Shown one piece after another: positions 39,570 to 47,794 of a DNA stretch of 64,000 bases. A program made the position numbers and the translations under genes. The notes beneath the pieces are model-generated. The model did not search any database and was not told the origin of the DNA. It saw only the letters and a program-made list of their open reading frames with translations. Each line of letters starts with the position of its first letter. Position 1 is the stretch's first letter. The stretch is taken from NCBI RefSeq assembly GCF_900108505.1, contig NZ_FNWU01000003.1, positions 202,673 to 266,672 of the forward strand, in the 5' to 3' direction. The stretch is from Halopenitus malekzadehii. GTDB lineage: Archaea; Halobacteriota; Halobacteria; Halobacteriales; Haloferacaceae.

Positions 39570-39576
39570 ATTTAAG
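39570..39576 (+). promoter_or_regulatory. TATA box of the NUDIX gene
   Basis: ATTTAAG lies 26-32 nt before the ATG at 39602 and supports that start over the upstream in-frame codon at 39506. Confidence 0.65.
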
Positions 39577-39601
39577 CCCGTGCTCGGCCGATCACGGGTC
39601 G

Positions 39602-40261
39602 ATGACCGAACGAGGACCGGACGCGGATCGAAGTGAGAACGGGGCGGATCGTGGTGAGAATCGCGGGGACGGGACGGACCGAGACGCGGTCGACGCGCTC
39701 GCCTGGGAGACCGGCGGGACACGGATCGACTACACGTGTCCGGGCTTCGACGTGCGCGCCGACGACGTTCGGTTCCCGGATGGGACCACGGACGAGTACC
39801 ACTACGTCGACGAGTCGCCGGCGGTCGTGGTTCTCCCGTTCACGTCGGCCGGGGACGTCGTCGTGATCGACGAGTGGCGACAGGCGGTCGATCGGGTCAA
39901 TCACGGGCTGCCGGCCGGGACGGTCGAGCCCGATGACGCGGACGGTCCCAAGGCGGCTGGGACGAACGACCTCGAGACGGCAGCGGCACGCGAACTCGCC
40001 GAGGAGACCGGGTATGCGGCACAGGGTGGCTTCGAGCACCTGATCACCGTCGAGCCAACCAACGGGATCGCCGACTCCGTCCATCACCACTTCATCGCGC
40101 GTGATTGCGAGCCGACCGCCGAACGGAACCTCGACCACAACGAGTCGATCGCGGTCGACGTCGTGGACTACGACGACCTCCTCGCGGCCGTCGTCGACGG
40201 AGACTGCCGGGACGGACGAACGGTGACCGCCGTCCTCCAGTACGAATTGACGCGGCGGTGA
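39602..40261 (+). CDS. NUDIX hydrolase
   Basis: This is a 219-residue protein with a Glu/Asp/Arg-rich N-terminal tail of about 30 residues and a NUDIX fold. The box reads E-T-A-A-A-R-E-L-A-E-E-T-G-Y, preceded by G-L-P-A-G-T-V-E-P. The glycine-to-REL part carries an insertion of about ten residues (Asp/Gly/Ala/Lys) compared with the standard 23-residue signature. The surrounding V-D-E-W-R-Q-A-V-D and F-I-A-R-D-C resemble the ADP-ribose pyrophosphatase group, which is the most likely activity. Confidence 0.88.
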   Translation: MTERGPDADRSENGADRGENRGDGTDRDAVDALAWETGGTRIDYTCPGFDVRADDVRFPDGTTDEYHYVDESPAVVVLPFTSAGDVVVIDEWRQAVDRVNHGLPAGTVEPDDADGPKAAGTNDLETAAARELAEETGYAAQGGFEHLITVEPTNGIADSVHHHFIARDCEPTAERNLDHNESIAVDVVDYDDLLAAVVDGDCRDGRTVTAVLQYELTRR

Positions 40262-40367
40262 GCCGGCAGCGGGTGGGAACGATCCCGGGGCCGGCGGAAG
40301 GTGGGGACGATCCCGGAGTCGGTTCCGGAGTGCCAACCGTTTTGCGGATCGGTCGCATATCGTCGGT

Positions 40368-41207
40368 ATGTCGATGAACGTGGTTCGCCGCTCCCCGCTC
40401 TCGACCGTCATCGCGGTCGTGAGCGCGATCGGATTGGGCGCCGGCGGCCTCCTCCTCGGGTTCCTGTTGACGTTTCTCGGCGGCGGCATTCTGATAATCG
40501 GGTTCGGCGTCGAGATCGGCGCGTCACTCGGGCTGGTTCTCAGCCTCGTCTTCGTCCAGGGGGTCGGCTGTGCGGGCGTCGCGCTGGCGTACGCACACCT
40601 CCGCCCCGAGATCCAACCGGTCGTTCGTGACCTGCTCGGGATGGCACCGGACGCGAGTCGCTTTTCGATCGGCGTCTGGGTCCCGACCCTCCGTGACGTG
40701 CTCGTCGTGATCGGCGGGTATGTGCTCGCGTTCGGTGGCGCCCTCGCCGGCGCGTTCGCCCTCTCGGCCTACCAGGTGGCGACCGGGACGGAGATCGACA
40801 CCGGAACGAACCAGGCCGCCGAGGTCGGGATGTCGAACCCCGAGACCCTCCTCCTGCTCATCCCCGCCTCGATCCTGCTCATCGGCCCGGGCGAGGAGCT
40901 GCTGTTCCGCGGCGTCGTCCAGGGGCGCCTTCGGGAGGTCTTCCACCCCGTCGTGGCGATCCTGCTTGCGAGCACCGTCTTCGCCGCGCTTCACTGGTTC
41001 GCGCTCACCGGCGGGTCGGCGACCGGAAACCTCGTCAGCGTCGCGATCCTCGTCGTTCCGAGCCTCGTCTTCGGCACCAGCTACGAGTACACGGGCAACA
41101 TCGTGGTGCCGTCGCTCATCCACGGCGTCTACAACGCGACCCTGTTCACGCTGCTGTACGTCACGATCGCCTACAGCGACGCGCTGCCGGCGATCGTGGC
41201 CGGATGA
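40368..41207 (+). CDS. CPBP-family intramembrane metalloprotease
   Basis: This is a 279-residue membrane protein of about eight spans. The Abi/CAAX-protease motifs are complete: E-E-L-L-F-R-G (Glu176/Glu177), F-A-A-L-H-W (His209) and L-I-H-G-V-Y-N (His252). These glutamates and histidines form the zinc site in Rce1-type proteases. Substrates of haloarchaeal members are not established. A T-rich GTTTTG element lies about 25-30 nt upstream. Between the NUDIX gene and this one, a near-repeat (GTGGGAACGATCCCGG and GTGGGGACGATCCCGG) is seen at about 40274-40320. Confidence 0.88.
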   Translation: MSMNVVRRSPLSTVIAVVSAIGLGAGGLLLGFLLTFLGGGILIIGFGVEIGASLGLVLSLVFVQGVGCAGVALAYAHLRPEIQPVVRDLLGMAPDASRFSIGVWVPTLRDVLVVIGGYVLAFGGALAGAFALSAYQVATGTEIDTGTNQAAEVGMSNPETLLLLIPASILLIGPGEELLFRGVVQGRLREVFHPVVAILLASTVFAALHWFALTGGSATGNLVSVAILVVPSLVFGTSYEYTGNIVVPSLIHGVYNATLFTLLYVTIAYSDALPAIVAG

Positions 41208-41249
41208 CCGGCGTATCCGGTGTGACCGGCGTGTCCGTGACCGCCGCCG

Positions 41250-42170
41250 TCACTCCCGCCGCTGTACCTCGTGACGTCCGAACCCGTATCGAAGCCGGTT
41301 CGCGAGCCGGCGGGAGAAACGACCCTCGTTCCGGGAGTCGAACCGCTCGGCCAACGCGTCGTAGATGAGCGGGACGGGGACCTCCTGTTCGAGCGCCTCC
41401 TGAACCGTCCAGGTACCGGTCGACCCGCCGGCGACGTGGTCGGCGACGTCGCCCAGATCCGACCCCTCCTCACGGAACGCCTTCTCACAGAGTTCGAGGA
41501 GCCACGACCGGATCACGGCCCCGTTGTTCCAGGTCCGGGCGACCGACTCCATGTCCAGGTCGAAGCGCCCCTCGTGGAGCAGCTCGAACCCCTCGCCGTA
41601 CGCCTGCATCAGCGCGTACTCGACGCCGTTGTGGACCATCTTCACGTAGTGGCCGGCTCCGGACTCGCCCATCCGGTCGTGGCCGTCGGGTCCCGTCGCG
41701 ACGGCGTCAAGGACGGGCGTCATCGCCTCGTAGGCCCACTCGGGGCCGCCGACCATCAGGGAGAACCCGGCCTCGGCGCTCGCGGGACCGCCGGAGGTCC
41801 CGCAGTCGAGGTAGGCCGCGTCGGTCGCCTCGGCGCGCCGCAGCGAGGCCTCGAAGTGGGAGTTGCCGCCGTCGACCACGACGTCGTCGGCGTCGAGGTG
41901 GGGCTCGAGGTCATCGAGGGTGGCGTCGACCGCCTCGCCGGCGGGCACCATCAGCCAGATCCGCTTGCCGTCGTCGCGTTGGTCCTCGCCGTCCGCAGCG
42001 AGTCGGTCACACAGGTCCGCGACCGAGTCGGCCGGGTCCGCGCCGGCCTCGGCCGCAGCGGCGGTCGCCTCCGCCGAAAGGTCGAAGGCCACCACGTCGT
42101 GGCCCGCCTCGAGGCTTCGGTCGACGACGATCCGTCCCATCCGGCCCAAGCCGATGACGCCCAGTTGCAT
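41250..42170 (-). CDS. gnd: 6-phosphogluconate dehydrogenase (decarboxylating)
   Basis: The 306-residue product oxidatively decarboxylates 6-phosphogluconate to ribulose 5-phosphate. It starts with the Rossmann motif G-V-I-G-L-G-R-M-G. It also contains L-D-C-G-T-S-G-G-P-A-S-A-E-A-G-F-S-L-M-V-G-G, the conserved G-H-Y-V-K-M-V-H-N-G-V-E-Y (catalytic Lys) and the terminal S-R-N-E-G-R-F. Length and pattern fit the short Gnd/YqeC-like form used by haloarchaea for ribose synthesis. It sits directly downstream of pstA in the same orientation, with 141 bp between them, in the place where pstB would be expected. Confidence 0.94.
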   Translation of the reverse strand: MQLGVIGLGRMGRIVVDRSLEAGHDVVAFDLSAEATAAAAEAGADPADSVADLCDRLAADGEDQRDDGKRIWLMVPAGEAVDATLDDLEPHLDADDVVVDGGNSHFEASLRRAEATDAAYLDCGTSGGPASAEAGFSLMVGGPEWAYEAMTPVLDAVATGPDGHDRMGESGAGHYVKMVHNGVEYALMQAYGEGFELLHEGRFDLDMESVARTWNNGAVIRSWLLELCEKAFREEGSDLGDVADHVAGGSTGTWTVQEALEQEVPVPLIYDALAERFDSRNEGRFSRRLANRLRYGFGRHEVQRRE

Positions 42171-42311
42171 ACGCGTCGGATCGCGAAGCCGGGCCCTAGT
42201 GGTTGCGATCGACGGCGGAGAACGAAGGGGTGAGCCGAAGCCGTGGGGAACCGGCGGACGAAACCGCCGGCGAGCGGGTCGACAAGCAGCGATGGCGGGG
42301 TGCCGCCGTCC

Positions 42312-43289
42312 TCAGATGTCCCGCCGCTGGTACCGGTTGCGCAACAGGATCGCGGTCGCGTTGAGGAGGATCATCGTCGCGAGCAGGACGACGACGCCGG
42401 CGGCGACCACGCCGTAGCGGAACTCCGGCTGCGGCCGGGCTCGCCAGTTGTAGATCTGCATCGGCATCGCGCTCACGCTGTCGAAGAGCGTGGTGGGGAC
42501 GCTGAAGACGCTCGTGGCGGCGCCGATCATGATGAGCGGCGCGGTCTCGCCGATGGCGCGGCCGAGCGCGAGGATCGTCCCGGTGAGGATCCCGGGCAGC
42601 GCCTGCGGGAGCGTGACGTTCCGGAGCGTCTGCCACTCGCTTGCACCCATCCCGCGGCTCGCCTGCCGGTAGGAGTCGGGGACGGCACGCAGCGCCTCCT
42701 GGGAGGAGACGATGACGATCGGCAACACGAGCAGGCCGACGGTCAGCCCGCCGACGAGGACGATCCCGCTCTCGAGGCCGACCCCGCGGACGAAGACGGC
42801 CAGGCCCAACAGCCCGTAGACGACCGAGGGAACGCCCGCGAGGTTGGCGATGTTGATCTGGACGAGCTGGGTGATCCGGTTATCGGGGGCGTACTCCTCC
42901 AGATAGACCGCCGCGCCGACCCCGATCGGGAAGACGGCGAAGACCATCACGACCAGGATGAGCAGCGACCCGACGATCGGGGCGAGGAACCCGGCCTCGG
43001 ACGGGGTCCGTGAGGGGAGGTTCGTGAGGAACTGCCAGTCGACCCAGGAGCCGTACTCGGGGTCGAGGATCGAGAAGGCGTCGAGCGCCACGTACGCGAG
43101 GAGGATGAACACCATCGCGATCCCCGACAGCGCGGCAAGCAGGAGCGCGATCGCGAACGCCTTGTCACGGAGGGCGCGGTAGAGCGGTCCCCACCCGCTT
43201 CGGGCGAAGGGGTTGGCCCCCGCGTCGGGGTCGGGTCCGTCCGCGGAGGGTCCCTCGTCGGCGGCCTCCGACGTCGTCTCGACGCTCAT
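42312..43289 (-). CDS. pstA: phosphate ABC transporter permease PstA
   Basis: PstA is one of two permeases of the high-affinity phosphate importer. The 325-residue protein has an acidic N-terminal tail of about 30 residues and six membrane spans. The permease loop is E-A-L-R-A-V-P-D-S-Y-R-Q-A-S-R-G-M-G-A-S-E-W-Q-T in form, followed by L-P-Q-A-L-P-G-I-L-T-G. Its start overlaps the pstC stop (ATGA). The expected next genes, pstB (ATPase) and phoU, are absent here. Confidence 0.94.
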   Translation of the reverse strand: MSVETTSEAADEGPSADGPDPDAGANPFARSGWGPLYRALRDKAFAIALLLAALSGIAMVFILLAYVALDAFSILDPEYGSWVDWQFLTNLPSRTPSEAGFLAPIVGSLLILVVMVFAVFPIGVGAAVYLEEYAPDNRITQLVQINIANLAGVPSVVYGLLGLAVFVRGVGLESGIVLVGGLTVGLLVLPIVIVSSQEALRAVPDSYRQASRGMGASEWQTLRNVTLPQALPGILTGTILALGRAIGETAPLIMIGAATSVFSVPTTLFDSVSAMPMQIYNWRARPQPEFRYGVVAAGVVVLLATMILLNATAILLRNRYQRRDI

Positions 43290-44230
43290 CGGTATTCCTC
43301 CCGGAGTCGGTCACGGATGACCTCCGCGCCGATGTTCAGGCTGAACGTGAACACGAACAGTACGAGCCCGAGGGCGAACATCGAGTAGTAGGCGGGCGTG
43401 CCGCCGCCGCCCTCGGCGTGGGCGACGTTGACCATCGCCGCCGTGATCGTCTCGCTCGACTGAAGCAGGTTCTGGTCGATGTTCAGGATGCTCAACATCC
43501 GCGGGGTCTGGCCGGCCGCGACGGTGACCGCCATCGTTTCGCCGATCGCCCGCGAGAGCGCGAGCACGAACGAGGAGAAGATGCCGGAGATGGCCGCGGG
43601 AACGACGACGCGGACCGAGGTGTCGAACTTCGTCGACCCAAGCCCGTAGGCGGCCTGTCGAAGATCGTCGGGAACCGCCGAGAGCGCGTCCTCGGAGATC
43701 GACGAGACCATCGGGATGATCATCACGCCGACCACGATCGACGCGGACAGCGCGTTGAACGTGTCCACCGGCAGCCCGACCCACGCGAGGAACGGCGTGA
43801 TGTAGACGAGCGCGAAGTAGCCGTAGACGATCGTCGGAATCCCGGCCAGGATCTCGAGGGCGGGCTTCAGCACCGACCTGACCTGCTCCGAGGCGAACTC
43901 GGAGAGGTACAACGCGGCCGCCAGTCCGGTCGGGAGCGCGATGACCGCCGAGACCACGGTGATCAGGATCGTCCCGCTCAACAGCGGCAGGACGCCGAAC
44001 TTGTACTCGCCGTCGCCGGTGAGCTGCGTCGGCTTCCACTCGGTGCCGGTGAGGAAGTCGACGACCGGAACCTGTGCGAAGAACGTCGTCGCGTCCCGAA
44101 GCAGGGTGAAGATGATCCCAACGGTGATGAGAACCGTCAGAACCGCACACGCGAGGAACACACCCTTGACGATGCGGCCGACTCGACGTTCTCGGTCCGA
44201 CCGGTCGCCGATCGCGGTGCTTGCGGTCAT
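43286..44230 (-). CDS. pstC: phosphate ABC transporter permease PstC
   Basis: This 314-residue permease has six spans, an N-terminal cytoplasmic tail, and a large external loop after span 1 (F-L-T-G-T-E-W-K-P-T-Q) typical of PstC. The ATPase-contact loop is E-D-A-L-S-A-V-P-D-D-L-R-Q-A-A-Y-G-L-G-S-T-K. It starts 4 nt after pstS and overlaps pstA, so the three are one operon. Confidence 0.94.
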   Translation of the reverse strand: MTASTAIGDRSDRERRVGRIVKGVFLACAVLTVLITVGIIFTLLRDATTFFAQVPVVDFLTGTEWKPTQLTGDGEYKFGVLPLLSGTILITVVSAVIALPTGLAAALYLSEFASEQVRSVLKPALEILAGIPTIVYGYFALVYITPFLAWVGLPVDTFNALSASIVVGVMIIPMVSSISEDALSAVPDDLRQAAYGLGSTKFDTSVRVVVPAAISGIFSSFVLALSRAIGETMAVTVAAGQTPRMLSILNIDQNLLQSSETITAAMVNVAHAEGGGGTPAYYSMFALGLVLFVFTFSLNIGAEVIRDRLREEYR

Positions 44231-44234
44231 CGGA

Positions 44235-45203
44235 TCACTCGTTCACGGCGTCGTCGATCTTCGAGAGGTTGGTCTGTATCTCCTCGTCACTCATCGGGAC
44301 ATACCCGATATCGTCGGCGACGATCGACTGATCGCCGGTCATCTCGATCGCGAACCGCACGAACGGTTCGAGCGCCGGGTTCTCGGTCAAGCGGTTCCCG
44401 TTGACGTACCAGAAGATCGGCCGCGAGAGGGGATACTCGCCGGTCGAAGCGCCCTCGAGGCTCGGCGACGTACAGCCGTTCCCACCGTCGACGTCGAGCG
44501 CTTTCACCTGATCCTGGTTGTTCGTGTAGTAGGAGAAGGGGAGATACCCGTGAGCGTACTGACTGCCTGCAACGCTTGAGGCGATGATGTCGTCCCGCTC
44601 GGTGCCCTCGAAGTCGTCGCGGATCTGCCGGAACTTGCCGATGACGTCCTCGGTCCAGTAGTCGAAGGTCCCGCTCGTGGTGGCGGGACCGTAGAGCTCG
44701 AAGGGTTCATCGGGCCAGTCCGAGTTCACGTCCGACCAGAGTTCGTTCTCGGCGTCGGGGTCCCAGATCTGCCCGAGTTCCTCGATGGTCATACAGTCGA
44801 CCCAGTCGGCCTCGTTGTTGACGATCGCGGTCAGCGCGTCGCCCGCACACTGGATCTCGATCGGTTCGAACCCGTTCTCCCGGCACCGCTCGACCTCCTC
44901 CTCAAGGATGGGCCGCGATGAGCCGTTGATGTCGCTGTCGCCGGGAATGAAGAACTGCTCGAAGCCCCCGGTCGATCCGTCCGAGGAGACGGAGATATTC
45001 ACGCCATCGGTCTCCTGCTGGTACTCCTCAGCGACCGCCTCCGAAAGCGGGAAGACCGTGCTGCTGCCGGTAATGCGAACCTCCCGTTCGTCACCGCCGC
45101 CGAGGCAGCCGGCGAGGCCGAACGTCGCCGCCGCGCCCGCCGTCGTAAGAAATCGACGCCGTGTTCCGAGATTCGTTCGATCGCCGCGGGTGGACACGTC
45201 CAT
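44235..45203 (-). CDS. pstS: phosphate-binding lipoprotein PstS
   Basis: PstS captures phosphate outside the membrane for PstCA. The ATG at 45203 gives 322 residues with a Tat signal (T-R-R-R-F-L-T) and lipobox F-G-L-A-G-C. The mature start I-T-G-S-S-T-V-F-P-L-S and the later S-D-G-S-T-G-G-F-E-Q-F carry phosphate-binding residues, followed by G-P-A-T-T-S-G-T-F-D-Y-W. It is the first gene of pstSCA, with an AT-rich promoter region before it. Phosphate-starvation control is expected from the family but not shown by the sequence. Confidence 0.95.
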   Translation of the reverse strand: MDVSTRGDRTNLGTRRRFLTTAGAAATFGLAGCLGGGDEREVRITGSSTVFPLSEAVAEEYQQETDGVNISVSSDGSTGGFEQFFIPGDSDINGSSRPILEEEVERCRENGFEPIEIQCAGDALTAIVNNEADWVDCMTIEELGQIWDPDAENELWSDVNSDWPDEPFELYGPATTSGTFDYWTEDVIGKFRQIRDDFEGTERDDIIASSVAGSQYAHGYLPFSYYTNNQDQVKALDVDGGNGCTSPSLEGASTGEYPLSRPIFWYVNGNRLTENPALEPFVRFAIEMTGDQSIVADDIGYVPMSDEEIQTNLSKIDDAVNE

Positions 45204-45229
45204 CACCCGATGCAAGTCGGGACGGAGGG

Positions 45230-45312
45230 ATGAACGCTACTATTAGCGGTATCTATTCGACATATGTATATATAGAAATATATAGGAGAGAGAATTAGTA
45301 TATATCTGGGCA
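45230..45312 (-). promoter_or_regulatory. AT-rich promoter region of pstSCA
   Basis: This 83-bp stretch is far more AT-rich than its surroundings and holds several overlapping TATA-like runs (CATATGTATATATAGAAATA and TATATAGGAGAGAG on the forward strand) plus CTACTATTAGCGG close to pstS. It also spans the hisS 3' end, so it may contain the hisS terminator. The candidate TATA boxes are 30-90 nt from the pstS ATG, so a short 5' leader is possible. Confidence 0.6.
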
Positions 45313-45315
45313 GAT

Positions 45316-46632
45316 CTAGGCGTAGTCGTCGTAGGTGGGACGACCCGCCTCGGGCGGGAACTCCGCGACCGGAGCAGTGGTCTGGTCGCCGCTTGCCATC
45401 TCCTTGATCGTCACCTCGTCGTTGGCGAGGTCTTGTTCGCCGACGATGACGGTCGTCTCGGCGTTGATCGAATCGGCATACCCCAGTTGGCCGCCGAAGC
45501 CGCGGTCGGCGAGGTCGGCCTCGACGACGTGGCCGAGCGCGCGCAGATCGCGTGCGATCCGAGCGGCCTCCGCGCGGGTGTCGCCGACCGAGAGCACGTA
45601 GTAATCGGTTTCGAGCGTCTCGTCGGGCCAGACGCCGGCCCGTTGGCAGAGCAGCTTGAGGGTCGCGTGTCCGGGGGCGACCCCGACGGCGGGGGTGGGC
45701 TGGCCGCCGAAGCTCTCGATGAGGTCGTCGTAGCGGCCGCCGCCGAAGACCGACCGGGAGACCTCGCCGGTCGAGTCGAAACACTCGAAGACGACGCCGG
45801 TGTAGTAGTCGAGCCCGCGGGCGGTCGTCAACGAGACGTCGCAGTACTCGCCGGCGCCGAAGTCGTCGGCGGCCGCCAGGACCGCCCGGAGGTTCTCGAC
45901 GGCAGCCTCGACGTCCTCGCCGCCGGCCTCGGCGACCGCGTCCAGGTCGTCGACGCCGTCGACGCCGACGATGAGGTCGTCGAACTCGCGGGCGGTCGTC
46001 CGGTCCAGGCCGGCCTCCTCGAGCAGCGTCAGGTACTCGGCCTCGTCGATCTTCGCGCGCTTGTCGACCGCGCGGATCGCGTCGGCGGTGTCGACCGCGT
46101 CGGGGTCGGCGGCCAGCGCCCGCACCAGTCCGCCGAGGACGTCCCGGTGGGAGACCCGGAACTCGAAGTCGTCGCCGGTCAGCCCGAGGGACGTGAGCGC
46201 GTCCGCCGCGACGGCGAGGACCTCGGCGTCCGCCTCCGGTTCCGCCGACCCGAAGACGTCGATGTTGGTCTGATAGAACTCCCGGAATCGGCCCTGCTGG
46301 ACCTGTTCGTAGCGCCAGAACGGACGCGTGGAGACCCACTTGATCGGCTTCGAGAGCTCCTGGCCCTTCGCGACGACCATCCGCGCGACCGTCGGGGTGA
46401 GTTCGGGCGTCAACGCGACGTCGCGGCCGCCCTGGTCGGTGAAGGAGTAGAGCTCCTCGACGATCCCCTCGCCGGATTTGTCCGTATACATTTGGGTGCG
46501 CTCGAGCGCCGGCGTGGCGACCTCTCGGAAGCCGTAGCGCTTCGCGGCGGCCTCGATCGTGTCGGTCACCTCGCGGCGAGCCGACTGCTCGCCGGGGTAG
46601 AAGTCACGAAAACCCTTGAGTTGGTCGTACAT
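45316..46632 (-). CDS. hisS: histidyl-tRNA synthetase
   Basis: This 438-residue class II synthetase charges tRNA-His. Visible features are R-G-F-R-D-F-Y-P-like start (K-G-F-R-D-F-Y-P), motif 2 (R-P-F-W-R-Y-E-Q-V-Q-Q-G-R-F-R-E-F-Y-Q), the histidine loops G-L-D-Y-Y-T-G-V-V-F-E and G-G-G-R-Y-D-D-L, and a C-terminal anticodon domain ending in a Pro/Glu/Asp-rich tail. A GTTTCAAG element (coding strand, 46659-46666) lies about 27-34 nt upstream. Confidence 0.97.
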   Translation of the reverse strand: MYDQLKGFRDFYPGEQSARREVTDTIEAAAKRYGFREVATPALERTQMYTDKSGEGIVEELYSFTDQGGRDVALTPELTPTVARMVVAKGQELSKPIKWVSTRPFWRYEQVQQGRFREFYQTNIDVFGSAEPEADAEVLAVAADALTSLGLTGDDFEFRVSHRDVLGGLVRALAADPDAVDTADAIRAVDKRAKIDEAEYLTLLEEAGLDRTTAREFDDLIVGVDGVDDLDAVAEAGGEDVEAAVENLRAVLAAADDFGAGEYCDVSLTTARGLDYYTGVVFECFDSTGEVSRSVFGGGRYDDLIESFGGQPTPAVGVAPGHATLKLLCQRAGVWPDETLETDYYVLSVGDTRAEAARIARDLRALGHVVEADLADRGFGGQLGYADSINAETTVIVGEQDLANDEVTIKEMASGDQTTAPVAEFPPEAGRPTYDDYA

Positions 46633-46722
46633 ACGCCGCGGTTCGGCCAGCGGGCGCTTGAAACCATCCCTTCGGGCCCGCGTCGGACCGGTGGGTGTGG
46701 GGGAGTGAACCGTCCGCGCGGC

Positions 46723-47316
46723 TCACCCGGTTCGACCGCGGACGTAGGTCTGTTCGTGGTCCGGGAAGACCTCCGCGACCGCGGTCTCGCCGCGCGTCTC
46801 CGCGAGGAGGGCGCGAAGCTCGTCCTCGTAGTCGGCCTTGGAGATCTCCTCGCTGGGGCCGGTTTCGATGTCGAAGGCCTCCTCGACGAGTCGGTCGACC
46901 GCGTGGCGTCCGAACCCCGACAGCGGTGCCAGATAGTCGACGTCGTGGCGGTCCTCGAGGCTTTGCGCCTGTGCCCGCGAGACCGTCGGGACGCGGTCGT
47001 CCCGCCGGGTTCCGTCGGCGATCGCGTCGACGTCGAGGGCGGCGATCGTCTCGAGGGCGTGTTCGTGGACGTGCTGAATGCCGTTTCGTGGGTAGCCGTC
47101 CTCGTACATCCGGGCGACCGCCTCCCGGGCGACCGCCTCCTCGAGGGCGACCCGCTCGAACGGGAATCCCAGCACCTCGGCCGCCCGCTCCGCGTGTTTC
47201 CAGTCGTCGGTGATCCCAAAGCTACCGGTGACACAGCGGACGTCGTAGAAGCGGTCGAGCAGCAGCGCCGCAAGCGAGGAGTCCTTCCCGCCGCTGTACA
47301 GGAGGGCCAGTTCCAT
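46723..47316 (-). CDS. PP-loop ATP-pyrophosphatase-type protein
   Basis: This 197-residue protein opens L-L-Y-S-G-G-K-D-S-S, the PP-loop that binds the ATP pyrophosphate in N-type ATPases (asparagine synthase, GMP synthase, tRNA thiolation enzymes). It has G-T-R-R-D-D-R-V-P and P-L-S-G-F-G-R further on. The substrate is unknown. It overlaps closely with the PDCD5 gene upstream (1 nt between stop and start), a pairing also seen in other archaea, which hints at a role in RNA or translation. Confidence 0.85.
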   Translation of the reverse strand: MELALLYSGGKDSSLAALLLDRFYDVRCVTGSFGITDDWKHAERAAEVLGFPFERVALEEAVAREAVARMYEDGYPRNGIQHVHEHALETIAALDVDAIADGTRRDDRVPTVSRAQAQSLEDRHDVDYLAPLSGFGRHAVDRLVEEAFDIETGPSEEISKADYEDELRALLAETRGETAVAEVFPDHEQTYVRGRTG

Positions 47317-47317
47317 T

Positions 47318-47668
47318 TCAGCGTCGGCGGATGTCGAAGCTCTTCTGGTCGGGCTGGAGCTCGCGCAGGAGCTCCTTCATCTGGTCCTCGTCGATCCGCC
47401 CCTGCACGCGGCCGCTCTGGGCCAGCGCCGCCACCTGTTTTTTGACCTGCGCGGCGAAGTCGGGTTTCGACATCTCGACCGCGTTGAGCCGCTGGCGCGC
47501 GCCGTCGGTGAGGTGCTGTTTGAGCACGGCCTCCTGTTGAGCCTCCGCCTGCTGGCGAGCCGCCTCCTGAGTCTCCTCGTTCCCGCCGCCCTGGGCACGA
47601 TCCTGGAGTTCCTGCCGTTTCTGTTCGCGGAGTTCCTCGATCCGTTCGTCATCTGGGCTACCGCTCAT
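47318..47668 (-). CDS. PDCD5/TFAR19-family DNA-binding protein
   Basis: The 116-residue product is basic-acidic and helical. Its N-terminal coiled-coil region is Glu/Gln/Arg-rich (about 8-50), and its core begins [21 protein letters not shown]. It ends with [13 protein letters not shown], the family signature. Archaeal PDCD5 proteins bind nucleic acid or chaperonin, and their role is not settled. A TATA-like TCGTTTTTCGC (coding strand, 47690-47700) lies 22-32 nt upstream. In many archaea rps19e precedes this gene; here it does not. Confidence 0.93.
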   Translation of the reverse strand: MSGSPDDERIEELREQKRQELQDRAQGGGNEETQEAARQQAEAQQEAVLKQHLTDGARQRLNAVEMSKPDFAAQVKKQVAALAQSGRVQGRIDEDQMKELLRELQPDQKSFDIRRR

Positions 47669-47794
47669 ACGGGTCCCTTGTGGCTACTCGCGAAAAACGA
47701 TTTCGGAGGTGCCAGCCGACATCGACGATCGAACGCCGGTCGTACTGGAACCGGTCGTACCGCGGCCGATCGTACCGTGGCCGATCCCGCGACG

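Noticed and set aside
47757..47786. Near-repeat GTACCGCGGCCGATC / GTACCGTGGCCGATC between metX and the PDCD5 gene.
   Set aside because: Only two imperfect 15-bp copies with no symmetry or conserved spacing to a promoter; too weak to call a site.
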